A stretch of 61,855 nucleotides of DNA, taken from Oscillospiraceae bacterium (GTDB taxonomy: Bacteria > Bacillota > Clostridia > UBA1381). Of this stretch, positions 25,532 to 34,212 are shown piece after piece. Positions within the stretch are counted from its first letter, which is position 1. Every line of letters begins with the position of its first letter. The notes below the pieces were generated by a model that saw only the letters and a program-made list of their open reading frames with translations, made no database searches and was not told where the DNA came from. The DNA lies in the NCBI GenBank assembly GCA_022509025.1, contig JAFLUB010000010.1, positions 1 to 61,855 of the forward strand. Reading direction: 5' to 3'. The position numbers and the translations under genes were made by a program.

Positions 25532-26377
25532 TTAAACTCCGAAGTATGCTTGGAAGCCGCCGTCAACAGGTATCATAGCGCCTGTGACAAAGCCTGAAAG
25601 TGAGTCATCAGAGAGATACAGCATTGTTCCGACCAAGTCCTCGGGAACGCCGAAGCGATCCATCGGAGTGTGGCGAATAACCTTTTTTGAACGCTCCGTA
25701 AGTGAACCGTCCTCATTAAGGAGAAGCGACTTGTTCTGCTCTGTCTGGAACCAGCCGGGGGCAATCGCGTTCACGCGTATGCCGCTCTTTGCAAAGTGAA
25801 CTGCGAGCCATTCCGTAAAGTTTGCGATACCCGCTTTTGCCGCGCAGTACGCGCTGACCTTTGTCAGCGGATGATACGAGCCCATGGACGCAACGTTTAT
25901 AACTGTCGTGCCTTTTCTGCCAAGCATATCCGGCATAAACACCTGTGTCGGAATAAGCGTTCCGACAATATTCAAATCAAACACATAATTAAAATTCTCT
26001 TTTTCAAGGTCAAAGAATGAAACAACATCGGGATTTTCCATATCGCCGTCCTCGAAAAATTCCTTTGTTGTGTTGCCGCGCGGATGGTTGCCGCCGGCTC
26101 CGTTCACAAGTATATCAGCCTTGCCGAACGCTTCATTTACCGCTTTTTTTGCGTTTATCACGCTTTCCTTATCAATAACATCGCATTGAACGGCAAGTCC
26201 CTTGCCGCCGAGAGCGTTGATTTTGTCGCGTACCGCTTCAAGCTTTGAAAGAGTACGTCCGAGAACTGCGACATTCATGCCCTGCTCAGCGTAAGCATAC
26301 GCGAACGCGGAGCAAAGCACGCCGCTGCCGCCTGTGATTACGACTGTTTTACCTTTTAAATTGCTGAATTTGTCCAT
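25532..26377 (-). CDS. SDR oxidoreductase, UxuB-type D-mannonate dehydrogenase candidate
   Basis: The 281-residue classical SDR has TGGSGVLCSAFA for nucleotide binding, NGAGGNHPRGNTT, catalytic Ser in INVASMGSYHP and Tyr/Lys in SAYCAAKAG. The NGAGGNHP stretch and the insertion around it are typical of the SDR-type fructuronate reductase/mannonate dehydrogenase of Bacillota. In a pectin or glucuronate user it would reduce fructuronate to mannonate with NADH. No uxuA or uxaC lies next to it, so the assignment is by sequence type only. SD AAGGAGGATAAG. Confidence 0.75.
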   Translation of the reverse strand: MDKFSNLKGKTVVITGGSGVLCSAFAYAYAEQGMNVAVLGRTLSKLEAVRDKINALGGKGLAVQCDVIDKESVINAKKAVNEAFGKADILVNGAGGNHPRGNTTKEFFEDGDMENPDVVSFFDLEKENFNYVFDLNIVGTLIPTQVFMPDMLGRKGTTVINVASMGSYHPLTKVSAYCAAKAGIANFTEWLAVHFAKSGIRVNAIAPGWFQTEQNKSLLLNEDGSLTERSKKVIRHTPMDRFGVPEDLVGTMLYLSDDSLSGFVTGAMIPVDGGFQAYFGV

Positions 26378-26451
26378 TTCTTATCCTCCTTGTATATTTT
26401 TTTAATGCCTTTCTATGGTCTGCGCTAAATTGGTCAGCCACGTTATAATAT

Positions 26452-27522
26452 TTATCCTTCCGCGTTAGCAAGCTTAGCCGTCTGGTCGGCTGTAATAAGC
26501 GCGTCTATTATTTCGTCCATACTTCCGTCAAGCACCTGTTCCAGCTTATACAGAGTGAGGTTTATTCTGTGGTCGGTGACGCGGCTTTGCGGATAGTTAT
26601 ACGTTCTTATTCTTTCGCTTCTGTCTCCGCTGCCGACCTGTGATTTTCTTTCATCAGCGATTTCCTTATTGCGCTGCTCCTCCATAACCTCGAAAATTCT
26701 TGAACGCAGAATTTTCATCGCCTTATCCTTGTTCTTATGCTGTGATTTTTCGTCCTGACATGAAACAACAATACCTGTCGGCAGATGAGTGATACGCACG
26801 GCTGAGTCGGTTGTGTTAACGCACTGCCCGCCCGGACCTCCCGCGCGGAACACATCAATTCTTAAGTCGTTCTGGTTTATCTCAACCTCGACCTCCTCAA
26901 CCTCCGGAAGCACAGCCACAGTAACGGCTGAGGTGTGTATTCTTCCGCTTGATTCCGTTTCGGGAACACGCTGTACGCGGTGAACGCCGCTCTCAAATTT
27001 CAGACGGCTGTATGCGCCCTGCCCTTCTATCGAAAAGCTGACTTCCTTGTATCCGCCTATATCCGTGGGGTTTGAACTCAGAATATCTATTTTCCAGTTC
27101 TTTGTCTCAGCGTACATTGAGTACATTCTCATTAAATCAGCAGCGAAAAGCGCAGCCTCGTCTCCGCCTGTGCCGCCGCGGATTTCCATGATTACGTTCT
27201 TATCATCGTTAGGGTCTTTTGGAAGAAGCAGGATTTTAAGCTCCTCCTCCGCCTTTTCGATTGTTTCCTCAGCCTCTGCCATTTCAAGACGTATCATTTC
27301 CTCAAATTCCTTATCCTGGCCGGCTTCAAGCATTTCCTTATCATCTGCAAGAGTCTGTTTGGCTGACTTTAGTTCTCTGAATTTATCTATAATCGGCGTA
27401 AGATCGGAATGCTCCTTGCAGTATTTACGCCAGCTTTCCTGGTCGGCAATCACATCCGGGTCGCTTATCTTCTCCGATACGAGCGCAAATCGCTCCTCCA
27501 ATGCTTCAAGTTTGTCAAACAT
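26452..27522 (-). CDS. prfA: Peptide chain release factor 1
   Basis: The 356-residue protein has the GGQ motif in [19 protein letters not shown] and the C-terminal RNYPQ-like [12 protein letters not shown]. The anticodon-mimicking PET-type tripeptide occurs in [14 protein letters not shown], as in RF1 (UAA/UAG specific). Normal length. It starts after GGAG. prmC, the usual partner that methylates the GGQ glutamine, is not adjacent here. Confidence 0.96.
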   Translation of the reverse strand: MFDKLEALEERFALVSEKISDPDVIADQESWRKYCKEHSDLTPIIDKFRELKSAKQTLADDKEMLEAGQDKEFEEMIRLEMAEAEETIEKAEEELKILLLPKDPNDDKNVIMEIRGGTGGDEAALFAADLMRMYSMYAETKNWKIDILSSNPTDIGGYKEVSFSIEGQGAYSRLKFESGVHRVQRVPETESSGRIHTSAVTVAVLPEVEEVEVEINQNDLRIDVFRAGGPGGQCVNTTDSAVRITHLPTGIVVSCQDEKSQHKNKDKAMKILRSRIFEVMEEQRNKEIADERKSQVGSGDRSERIRTYNYPQSRVTDHRINLTLYKLEQVLDGSMDEIIDALITADQTAKLANAEG

Positions 27523-27624
27523 AATAGACAGTCTCCATATTCTTCTTAATTATTTTCTGTTAAATATTTTATAATATTTTGTATTTGGTGTCAATAAAAT
27601 TCTTAAATATAGTTTAAATTTCAG

Positions 27625-27690
27625 TCACAAAATTTTACAATTTAACCACAAAAATTTTACAATTTTTAAACCTCAAAAACTTTACAATTT
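27625..27690. repeat. Three direct repeats upstream of the NlpC/P60 promoter
   Basis: The heptamer ACAATTT recurs at 27637, 27659 and 27684, each time inside CA(A)AAA-TTTTACAATTT. The spacing is about 22-25 bp, close to two helical turns. Read on the minus strand each unit starts TGTAAA and is followed at about 5 nt by TGTGG- or TGAGG-type sequence, reminiscent of WalR-type half sites but not a full match. Confidence 0.55.
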
Positions 27691-27694
27691 ACTA

Positions 27695-27723
27695 TAGACA
27701 ATCTCAAATGTTTTTGGTATAAT
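27695..27723 (+). promoter_or_regulatory. Promoter of the NlpC/P60 gene
   Basis: TAGACA (27695-27700) and TATAAT (27718-27723) are 17 nt apart. The upstream ATG at 27722 overlaps the -10 box and therefore cannot be the translation start. Confidence 0.75.
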
Positions 27724-27757
27724 GGAAGATGACTTTGTATGTACAGGGGTGATTTTA

Positions 27758-30256
27758 TTGAAAACACGTAAAAAAATATTATTATACGCATTAGCTGCTA
27801 TTTTAATGTTTTCTTTGAGTGCGCTCAGAATAGATATCCCGGTATCGGCAACGTCTCCTGTTCCTGAGGCTGAGGCGCTCACGAGAGCTGTAGAGCTTTA
27901 TGAGATGCTTTCAGGGAGCGAGCTGGAGATTCCTGAAGAGCTTCTTGATGAGGGCTTTCAGGATACAATGGTGAAATCGGTCATGCTCGGGTACATAAAT
28001 TTTGAGGATACGGAAGAATCTGTTCATGATACGAGTATAAGAAAACAGGATTTCATGTCAATCCTGTATAAAACGGTGATAAATTATAACGACAGCTATA
28101 CAATATATGAAGACGAAGCAGATGCGATTCTGAATAAATGCTATAACAACGCTTACATTGATGACGCGAATAAAACCGCATATGCGTTTATGATGAAGCA
28201 CGGAATAGCATCATCGGATTTTGGTACAAAACCAGATGATGTTCTGTCAAGAGAAGAGTGTGAAATGCTCATAAATAATGTGTATGACGCATTTGCAAGA
28301 AATATTACCATAACGGTAGGAGATAATGATATAACAGTCGGAGATAATGTTTCGGTTGTTCTTGACACACTGGGATTTCCGAACAGAATAGATGAAACCG
28401 AATACGGATTTGAATGGTATGTGTATAACTCTGACTATGAAACATTTTGCATGGTAGGTGTTGACGCGGGAAGAGTATGCGCGGTATTCTCAAACTGCGC
28501 GTCGTTCGATTTCAACGGAATAAGCTCGGGTGATGATTTTGCGCAGACCGCCGACTATATCGATAACCAGTGTTTCAGATTCTATATGGCTCCCGACGGA
28601 AGTGTGGACAGTATCATGTATAATCCGCGCAGCAGAGGACTCAATGACAGCGCTTCAATCAAACGTTCCAAATCAATGATAGTTCTTGACCTGATTAATG
28701 CCAATCGTGTGAAGCGCGGACGACATATATATGTTGAGAATTCCGATATGAGCGTTGACACATGGCTTTCAACGCTTACCTCAATGAGCGATAGAAGCTT
28801 CTCGGGCGATGTAACAACACAATCCGGATATGATGTTTTCTCGGTGTATCGTCAGCTTCTTGAGGCGGACAGTGAGGTGTTGGCTCAGGATACGGAGTAT
28901 ATAACTCCGGTGGGACTCAATTCGGTTACGGATATGTCGGGCGGAGTACGCACGAGTATAATGACAGATACGGAGGCTGAAGCAGAGCTGCCTGAGGAAA
29001 GCTTTGTGGAAATCATACCGGATGACTATTCTCTTAATGAGGTTGAGGAAGTCACGGTTCCCGTGATTATTTATCCACATGCCGCAAACGACTATGATGA
29101 GGGCGATGATATCGTAATAGAGCTTGAAGAGCAGGTATCAACCAAATATCATATTGAAATGTTTGATGTTGAAAACGATGCATACGCCGTGAATGAGTAC
29201 ATAACAACCGATGATACAAAAATAACATTACCTTCTGAGCTTTTCGTGGCGGGAAGAGACTATCGTCTGATATTAAGCTCTATAACTCCCGACGGCGAAG
29301 CGCTCAGCGCTGATGAAATGATTATAAGCTATGGCAGCGCGTATGATACGGGTGTGGAGATTACGGCGCCGTATAATAACGGAATACTTGACGGCGATGT
29401 CCTTGAAATAGAATGGACATCAGATAAATATCATGATTTCTACGTTGATTTATACAAGGATGAAGAGGGACTTATTGCAAGCAAGGTAGTGGAGAATAGT
29501 AACCATGCTGTGATAAACGGCGTTGCGCCGGGCAAATATTATCTTTATGTTACCGCTCTCAGACGCGGAACAGAAGTTGAAAAGGCTCAGGCTGTTGCGG
29601 CATTTGAGGCTAAACAACCGGATCCGGTGATTAATGAGATAATCCTGGATATAGATGATACATATTACTTTGTATATGAGGATGAAGAACTCGGATTACT
29701 GTACTTCTATGATGAAGAGATTATAGAAGTTGAAGAGAACGGTAAAACCGTCAAAAAGAAGAAGATACTGCAGAAGCAGGTCAAGTCAACAATAGGTTAC
29801 AGACAGCTTGCAAGACATCGTTCAATGCCTGTATCCACAACAGGTGATACGACTGTTACTCAGCATTACAGCACTCTTAGATATGACGAAACGATGGGTG
29901 GCGCTATTGTCAGAGAGGCGGAAAAGTACCTGGGAGTGCCTTACGTATGGGGCGGAACATCTCCGAACGGCTTTGACTGCAGCGGACTTGTTCAATATGT
30001 CTGCAACTCACTCGGCATAAGTGTTAACCGTGTGGCTGAGGATCAGTTCCTTAACGGAGTGGGCGTTAATCGTGACGAGCTTCAACCGGGTGACCTGATA
30101 TTCTTTGAAAACGGAGGATATATTCACCACGTAGGTATTTACGCAGGAGACGGTATGATGATTCACGCTCCGCACACTGGCGAAGTGGTTAAGTATCAGT
30201 CGATTGAAACGGATTACTACCGCAGAGAATATGCGGGCGCAAGACGTGTTTATTAA
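27758..30256 (+). CDS. Secreted NlpC/P60 cell-wall endopeptidase
   Basis: The 832-residue protein starts at a TTG after AGGGGTGA and has a signal peptide (KTRKKILLYALAAILMFS). An SLH-like helical region (about 50-175) and a CAP-associated-like domain (about 180-260, ITVGDNVSVVLDTLGFP) follow, then a long acidic region with a fibronectin/Ig-like part (about 440-620). The C-terminus is an NlpC/P60 domain (about 714-832). Its catalytic Cys is in FDCSGLVQY (near residue 739) and His in GYIHHVGIYAG; a second conserved polar position is in MIHAPHTG. It should cut peptide cross-links in peptidoglycan. The three direct repeats ahead of its promoter suggest dedicated regulation. Confidence 0.88.
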   Translation: MKTRKKILLYALAAILMFSLSALRIDIPVSATSPVPEAEALTRAVELYEMLSGSELEIPEELLDEGFQDTMVKSVMLGYINFEDTEESVHDTSIRKQDFMSILYKTVINYNDSYTIYEDEADAILNKCYNNAYIDDANKTAYAFMMKHGIASSDFGTKPDDVLSREECEMLINNVYDAFARNITITVGDNDITVGDNVSVVLDTLGFPNRIDETEYGFEWYVYNSDYETFCMVGVDAGRVCAVFSNCASFDFNGISSGDDFAQTADYIDNQCFRFYMAPDGSVDSIMYNPRSRGLNDSASIKRSKSMIVLDLINANRVKRGRHIYVENSDMSVDTWLSTLTSMSDRSFSGDVTTQSGYDVFSVYRQLLEADSEVLAQDTEYITPVGLNSVTDMSGGVRTSIMTDTEAEAELPEESFVEIIPDDYSLNEVEEVTVPVIIYPHAANDYDEGDDIVIELEEQVSTKYHIEMFDVENDAYAVNEYITTDDTKITLPSELFVAGRDYRLILSSITPDGEALSADEMIISYGSAYDTGVEITAPYNNGILDGDVLEIEWTSDKYHDFYVDLYKDEEGLIASKVVENSNHAVINGVAPGKYYLYVTALRRGTEVEKAQAVAAFEAKQPDPVINEIILDIDDTYYFVYEDEELGLLYFYDEEIIEVEENGKTVKKKKILQKQVKSTIGYRQLARHRSMPVSTTGDTTVTQHYSTLRYDETMGGAIVREAEKYLGVPYVWGGTSPNGFDCSGLVQYVCNSLGISVNRVAEDQFLNGVGVNRDELQPGDLIFFENGGYIHHVGIYAGDGMMIHAPHTGEVVKYQSIETDYYRREYAGARRVY

Positions 30257-30292
30257 TTTACGGAATGTTTCTTTTCTACGATAAAATTGGTA

Positions 30293-30316
30293 CCGCTGCA
30301 AGATGGCGGAATGGAG
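30293..30316 (+). promoter_or_regulatory. R2 hairpin plus ribosome-binding site, copy b
   Basis: CCGCTGC (30293-30299), loop AAG, ATGGCGG (30303-30309), then AATGGAGGGTTAAA into the ATG at 30324. The sequence from hairpin to start is nearly the same as at 22681 and 48738. Confidence 0.6.
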
Positions 30317-30323
30317 GGTTAAA

Positions 30324-30974
30324 ATGGCTGCAGAATTAAAGGCGTGTACGAAGGCGTCATACAGACGTAAAAGTACGGTTATAATAACGTTTGTTGTGTT
30401 GCTGTCGTGCTTTGCGCTCGTAATGATAATTTATAATCTGGTAAGGGAGAACTACCTGCTCTCGATTGCGTGGCTTATTGCCACAATCCTTGCGGGCACG
30501 TATGTTCTGATAAGAATAAATACGGTTTTCTCCACGTATATTATGACGGATAAGAGAAGTGTATATATAAAGAACTGGTCTAACGATTTTCTTCCGTATG
30601 ATTATGAAAACAAGATTAAAATTCTGAGCGAGTTCATTCCCGCAAAGACAAAGCTTGTGGAAGTTCCGATTGACGAGATAAGCTCTGTGCTTATAGGCAC
30701 AAAGAATTTTATTAAGAGAAATATCGAGCCGGATATGGAATTTATTGATAATATCAAAATGCTTGAAAAATCAAAGGATTTCTACAGAAAACGAACAATA
30801 TCAAGCATGGATATATTCTATGTTGAAACATATGACAGGGAATGCTATTATATACCTGTGGTTCAGTTTGATACGAAGGATATCATAAAGATTGTTCAGG
30901 CTATAATGCGCTTGAATCCGAATATGAATTTTAAATCAAGCAGCAGGGCATATAGAAAGCTTATGATTAAATAA
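30324..30974 (+). CDS. Two-helix membrane protein with PH-like domain, unknown function
   Basis: The 216-residue protein has two membrane helices (about 22-44 and 50-70) followed by a soluble domain rich in beta-strand pattern (YIMTDKRSVYIKNW, VEVPIDEISSVLIGTK), similar in layout to bacterial PH-like membrane proteins. I do not recognise the family with certainty. ATG at 30324 follows GGAGGG by 7 nt; an earlier in-frame start would lie in the R2 hairpin. A good terminator follows, so this gene stands alone or is read through from the NlpC gene 67 nt upstream. Confidence 0.7.
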   Translation: MAAELKACTKASYRRKSTVIITFVVLLSCFALVMIIYNLVRENYLLSIAWLIATILAGTYVLIRINTVFSTYIMTDKRSVYIKNWSNDFLPYDYENKIKILSEFIPAKTKLVEVPIDEISSVLIGTKNFIKRNIEPDMEFIDNIKMLEKSKDFYRKRTISSMDIFYVETYDRECYYIPVVQFDTKDIIKIVQAIMRLNPNMNFKSSSRAYRKLMIK

Positions 30975-30987
30975 ACGATTTTTGACG

Positions 30988-31009
30988 AAGCGTATCTTAT
31001 GATACGCTT
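30988..31009 (+). terminator. Terminator
   Basis: AAGCGTATC and GATACGCTT form a 9-bp stem with loop TTAT, followed by TTTTCT. Confidence 0.9.
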
Positions 31010-31103
31010 TTTCTATACCTGAAATTATAATTAAAAAAATATAAATTTGACGAAAGATTTGTGCTATGATTTGAATTATAAAAAGAAAGGAGAGTGATGG
31101 CTA

Positions 31104-31643
31104 ATGCAATGGGGTGAGAAATTTAATAATTCACTCACAAAGATTAAGCCGAAAGAGCAGAAAAAGAAAAACAGCAGTTTCTATGACGATTATCAGGCAA
31201 AGATGAAATAAGAGAATTGGCAATAGCAAATGGTGTGTATCATCCTAACACAGTCTTAACAAGCGGCGACAATGCAGCAGCACTTCCAGTGCCGAACAAG
31301 GCAAAAATGTATTTGAATGATATTGGATTGGGATTGAATAACGTATGGCTCAGCGTATTGCAAACGGCTGATATGCTTCAGCAAAAAACTCATATATATC
31401 TTAAGTGAAATGGCAAAGCAAGAAACAGGAGACAACAGACATATTAATATAGCGTTAGATTTAGTTCAGGCTGCATCTGACCCAACCGTTAAAGCGATAG
31501 AGTATTTAAAGGATATATATGAGAAAGTTGTAAAATCAGAACAAGAACAATCGACACAGATGCACTATCAGACTCCGGGAAAACTTGACGACTACATAGG
31601 ACAGGGAATCAACATAGTATTGAATTTTAACAAGCAATTATGA
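31104..31643 (+). pseudogene. Broken gene in three frame segments (unknown protein)
   Basis: A good SD (GGAGAG) precedes an ATG at 31104 that opens a 35-residue frame (MQWGEKFNNSLTKIKPKEQK and onward) ending at 31211. Protein-like sequence continues without a gap in another frame (DEIRELAIANGVYHPNTVL... to about 31400) and then returns to the first frame (ILSEMAKQETGDNRHINIAL... to 31643). The total length, 540 nt, is a multiple of three, so two compensating frameshifts near 31203 and 31385-31405 explain it. The 3' end runs into the R1 repeat. The intact protein would be about 180 residues with no family I recognise. A short real 35-residue protein cannot be ruled out. Confidence 0.55.
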
Positions 31644-31708
31644 TATAATAACCTCACGGCGTTACCAAAGGCAAAGCCTTTGATGCCTGAGAGAACATTG
31701 AATCATAA
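31638..31708 (+). repeat. R1 RNA-like repeat, upstream of the second DUF3592-like gene
   Basis: TTATGAT (31638-31644) pairs with ATCATAA (31702-31708) around AAAGGC-AAA-GCCTTT and GCCTGAGAGAACATTGA. It is followed by a CACACATGTTGCGTG-type hairpin as in the 1-178 repeats. The stop codon of the broken gene lies in its left arm. Confidence 0.72.
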
Positions 31709-31778
31709 CGCTTCACACATGTTGCGTGCTTGCAGTTACGATATAATACATATTGACTTAGTTGGGAGATGATATGTT

Positions 31779-32204
31779 ATGGGTATTTTGGGATTTATTT
31801 ATTTTGTAATTAATAGTATTATAGCTTATCCTAAGTATTTAATATTTAAAAAAAAGTCAACTCTTATGACAGGAACAATTATTGATTTAAAAGATATAAA
31901 ATATAAATATATTAAAATAGCAAAAGCAGTATACAAAACCTATATTTACAATTTAGAAATCGATATTGACGGGCAGAAAAGAATTGCTGAGTATTCAGAA
32001 AAAGTTTTAGGTGATGCTACTATTAGAATAAAATTAAAGGGGACTTCATTAGAAGTATTTTATAATAGTTCAGACAATACGGCGGTCAATGCAACACAAC
32101 TGAAAAAAAATATATGGGAATATCCTTTATATACAGTAGTTATTGGTGTTGTTATTGCAATAATGATAATCATTTTATATAATGTATGTTACAAAAATGC
32201 ATGA
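31779..32204 (+). CDS. Small DUF3592-like membrane protein, copy 2
   Basis: The 141-residue paralogue of the 231-668 gene has the same layout: N-terminal helix (FVINSIIAYPKYLIF), polar core (GTIIDLKDIKYKYIK, LEVFYNSSDNTAVNA) and C-terminal helix (PLYTVVIGVVIAIM). Identity is high in the core and at both ends and lower around residues 85-100. The similarity extends a few bases past the stop codon (GAGTT-GTTTTAT) and includes the upstream R1 repeat, marking the ends of the duplicated unit. SD GGGAGATGATA. The AT-rich context matches an acquired patch. Confidence 0.6.
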   Translation: MGILGFIYFVINSIIAYPKYLIFKKKSTLMTGTIIDLKDIKYKYIKIAKAVYKTYIYNLEIDIDGQKRIAEYSEKVLGDATIRIKLKGTSLEVFYNSSDNTAVNATQLKKNIWEYPLYTVVIGVVIAIMIIILYNVCYKNA

Positions 32205-32477
32205 GTTCGTTTTATATGTTTCCTTTGTAATCTCCGCTTGTGTTTTATCGGTCTGTATTTCCGTGACCGGTTCCGGGGCAGAAGTCGGACTTTGGAGCAG
32301 TGGGATTTTTGTCGGCGCGGCTGTTTCCTCTGTTATATGCGGCGATGTTGTTACTTTCGTTACGGGCGAAGCTGTCGGAAACTCTGTTTCAATCGGTATG
32401 TTGTTTTCAAAGCTGCACCCCGTCAGTATGCAGATTACAAATATAAATATTAAAATGCTGCTTTTAATTTTGTTCAT
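32175..32477 (-). CDS. Short putative lipoprotein, probably truncated
   Basis: The 100-residue frame starts at 32477 behind AGAGGTG and has a lipoprotein signal (MNKIKSSILIFIFVICILTGC, lipobox LTGC). The rest is a Thr/Pro-rich low-complexity tail (PTASPVTKVTTSP, PTKIPLLQSPTSAPEPVTE) with no domain. Its last 10 codons overlap the end of the duplicated DUF3592-like unit. This suggests that the original C-terminal domain was removed when that unit was inserted, leaving an anchor and linker only. Confidence 0.5.
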   Translation of the reverse strand: MNKIKSSILIFIFVICILTGCSFENNIPIETEFPTASPVTKVTTSPHITEETAAPTKIPLLQSPTSAPEPVTEIQTDKTQAEITKETYKTNSCIFVTYII

Positions 32478-32559
32478 CTTATAACACCTCTTAATTTTGT
32501 CGTTTACACAAAAAATGCGCTGCACGAAGCAACGCACTAAAAATACATTACTCCGTTTG

Positions 32560-32674
32560 CGCCAACAAACCTGATTTCGATATATGCATAAATGTATACG
32601 AAAAATAGAGTATGCATTTTTATCTTAATAAAAATGTATACATTAATGCATAAAAATATTCAGATTTGTTGGCG
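32560..32674. repeat. Long imperfect inverted repeat (about 115 bp)
   Basis: The outer arms CGCCAACAAACCTGA (32560-32574) and TCAGATTTGTTGGCG (32660-32674) pair, and inner arms ATGCATAAATGTATAC and GTATACATTAATGCAT pair again around a short AT-rich centre. It fills the gene-free stretch between the lipoprotein and the next gene. It could form a long hairpin in RNA, or be a small mobile element or paired operator. Nothing else is visible in 32478-32805. Confidence 0.65.
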
Positions 32675-32805
32675 AATATATATTATCACACTTTATCTTT
32701 GTTGTAAATAGAAATGATATTTTTTATGCCCGGCTGCGACATGACGATTAAAATTTTTGTATCGGTCATATAATAGATATATCAAAACGAAAGGTAGAGA
32801 TTACT

Positions 32806-33222
32806 ATGGGAAAGCTGTTAAAATACCTGTTCCTCATATCATTCGGTGGAATAGTATATATTCTTATTGAGCTTTTATGGCGCGGATATTCGCACTGGAG
32901 TATGTTTGTTCTCGGCGGAATGTGTTTTCTTTTGCTGGGGCTTATAAACGAAAAATACACCTGGGACATTCCTCTTACGATACAAATGCTCATAGGAACA
33001 TTTATAATCACCGTAATGGAATTTATCGCCGGGTGTATACTTAATTTATGGCTTGGACTCAATGTATGGAATTACCGGAATATGCCGTATAACATTCTCG
33101 GTCAGATTTGTCTGCCGTATATGATTTTATGGTTTTTCCTCAGTCCCGTGTGCATTATAGTGGACGATTATATCCGTCATATCTTTTTTGACGAGGAAAA
33201 GCCGCATTATAAGCTTTTTTAA
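32806..33222 (+). CDS. Putative ABC-transporter type IV membrane protein (PF06541-like)
   Basis: The 138-residue protein has four predicted helices and the features GGIVYILIELLWRGYSHWSMF and GCILNLWLGLNVWNYRNMPYN, with NILGQICLPY, typical of the small CmpB-like membrane family annotated as putative ABC-transporter type IV. Function is not established. It overlaps the converging AEC transporter gene by 4 bp. SD is AAAGGTAGAG. Confidence 0.75.
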   Translation: MGKLLKYLFLISFGGIVYILIELLWRGYSHWSMFVLGGMCFLLLGLINEKYTWDIPLTIQMLIGTFIITVMEFIAGCILNLWLGLNVWNYRNMPYNILGQICLPYMILWFFLSPVCIIVDDYIRHIFFDEEKPHYKLF

Positions 33223-34166
33223 AGCACATTCATCAGATAAAAGCACAGCGGTAGTGTGAGAAGCCCCAATATATGAGTTATAAACACTCCCTCCGCGCAA
33301 TACGGCACATCGGCGCCGTATTCCATGCCAAGCATCACAACCACCGTGGAAGTGGGCATTGCTGCCTGTAAAATAATAACCGCCTGCGCCGTGTCGCTGA
33401 GATTAAAGACACGCAGGATAAGAATAAGTATCACAGGCACTATAATCATTTTCACGGCTGTCAGAACGAACAGCCACAGCCTTGTATATATACGACGGAA
33501 GTCTACAGACGCGAGAGTTCCGCCTATAAAAAGCATGGAAAGATACGTTGTTGTGCCTCCTATTCCGCTCATTACATCGGCAACTATTCCGGTGAATTTA
33601 AGTCCCAGAGCCATCATAATAAACGCAGATGTGAAGGCTATTGTCCCTGGGTTTAAAAGCTTTTTAAGTCTTTCCTTAATCGGTATTTTTATGTTGTCCT
33701 CGCGGGTTTGTCCGAGAGTGTATACTCCCACAGTCCATAAAAACATATCATTTGCAAGCTCGTAAATTGCCGCGTAGAGAAGCCCTTCCGCGCCGTAGAG
33801 CGCCTGTATGAGAGGAAACGCCATAAACACCACATTGCCGAAGCACATCATGCACCGATACATCGGCGCTTTTGTTCCTCCGATTTTTCCGATTTTTGAT
33901 ATCGCCGCGCCTATAAGGTACAGCATAGCTATAACCAGTATCGATATCAACAGCACATGAATTGAATTTATCAGCTTCTCCCTGTCAAAATCAATACTTG
34001 TAAGCGATGTGATGACAAGTATCGGCAGAGTTACGCGAACTATTATTCGTGACAGTCCGTTTTTCTGCTCCTCTGTTATATATCCTGTCTTGACGCAGAC
34101 AAAGCCGATAAGCATGGCAAGTCCGAGCGTTAATATACTATGTATTATTGTTTCAAATCCCTGCAT
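33219..34166 (-). CDS. AEC (auxin efflux carrier) family transporter
   Basis: The 315-residue protein has about ten membrane helices and AEC-type features: an N-terminal FVCVKTGYITEEQKNGLSRIIVRVTLPILVI (broken helix with Pro) and the C-terminal QAAMPTSTVVVMLGMEYG. Members export organic acids or amino acids, and the substrate here is unknown. A TTAACGTGA/TCACGTT hairpin lies 13 nt before its start codon, where the ribosome-binding site would be. It is downstream of hpt on the same strand (46 nt) and may be co-transcribed. Confidence 0.88.
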   Translation of the reverse strand: MQGFETIIHSILTLGLAMLIGFVCVKTGYITEEQKNGLSRIIVRVTLPILVITSLTSIDFDREKLINSIHVLLISILVIAMLYLIGAAISKIGKIGGTKAPMYRCMMCFGNVVFMAFPLIQALYGAEGLLYAAIYELANDMFLWTVGVYTLGQTREDNIKIPIKERLKKLLNPGTIAFTSAFIMMALGLKFTGIVADVMSGIGGTTTYLSMLFIGGTLASVDFRRIYTRLWLFVLTAVKMIIVPVILILILRVFNLSDTAQAVIILQAAMPTSTVVVMLGMEYGADVPYCAEGVFITHILGLLTLPLCFYLMNVL

Positions 34167-34178
34167 AATAAAATCTAA

Positions 34179-34198
34179 TTAACGTGAGTTATCACGTT
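34179..34198 (-). promoter_or_regulatory. TTAACGTGA hairpin in front of the AEC gene
   Basis: TTAACGTGA (34179-34187) and TCACGTT (34192-34198) form a hairpin. On the minus strand the following TTAATTAGATTTTATT matches the first part of the R3 leader (TTAATCAGATTTAATT), so this is a shortened version of the same leader. A six-residue frame starts at a GTG within it, 7 nt after AAAGGA. Confidence 0.55.
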
Positions 34199-34212
34199 CA
34201 TATCCTTTCAGT

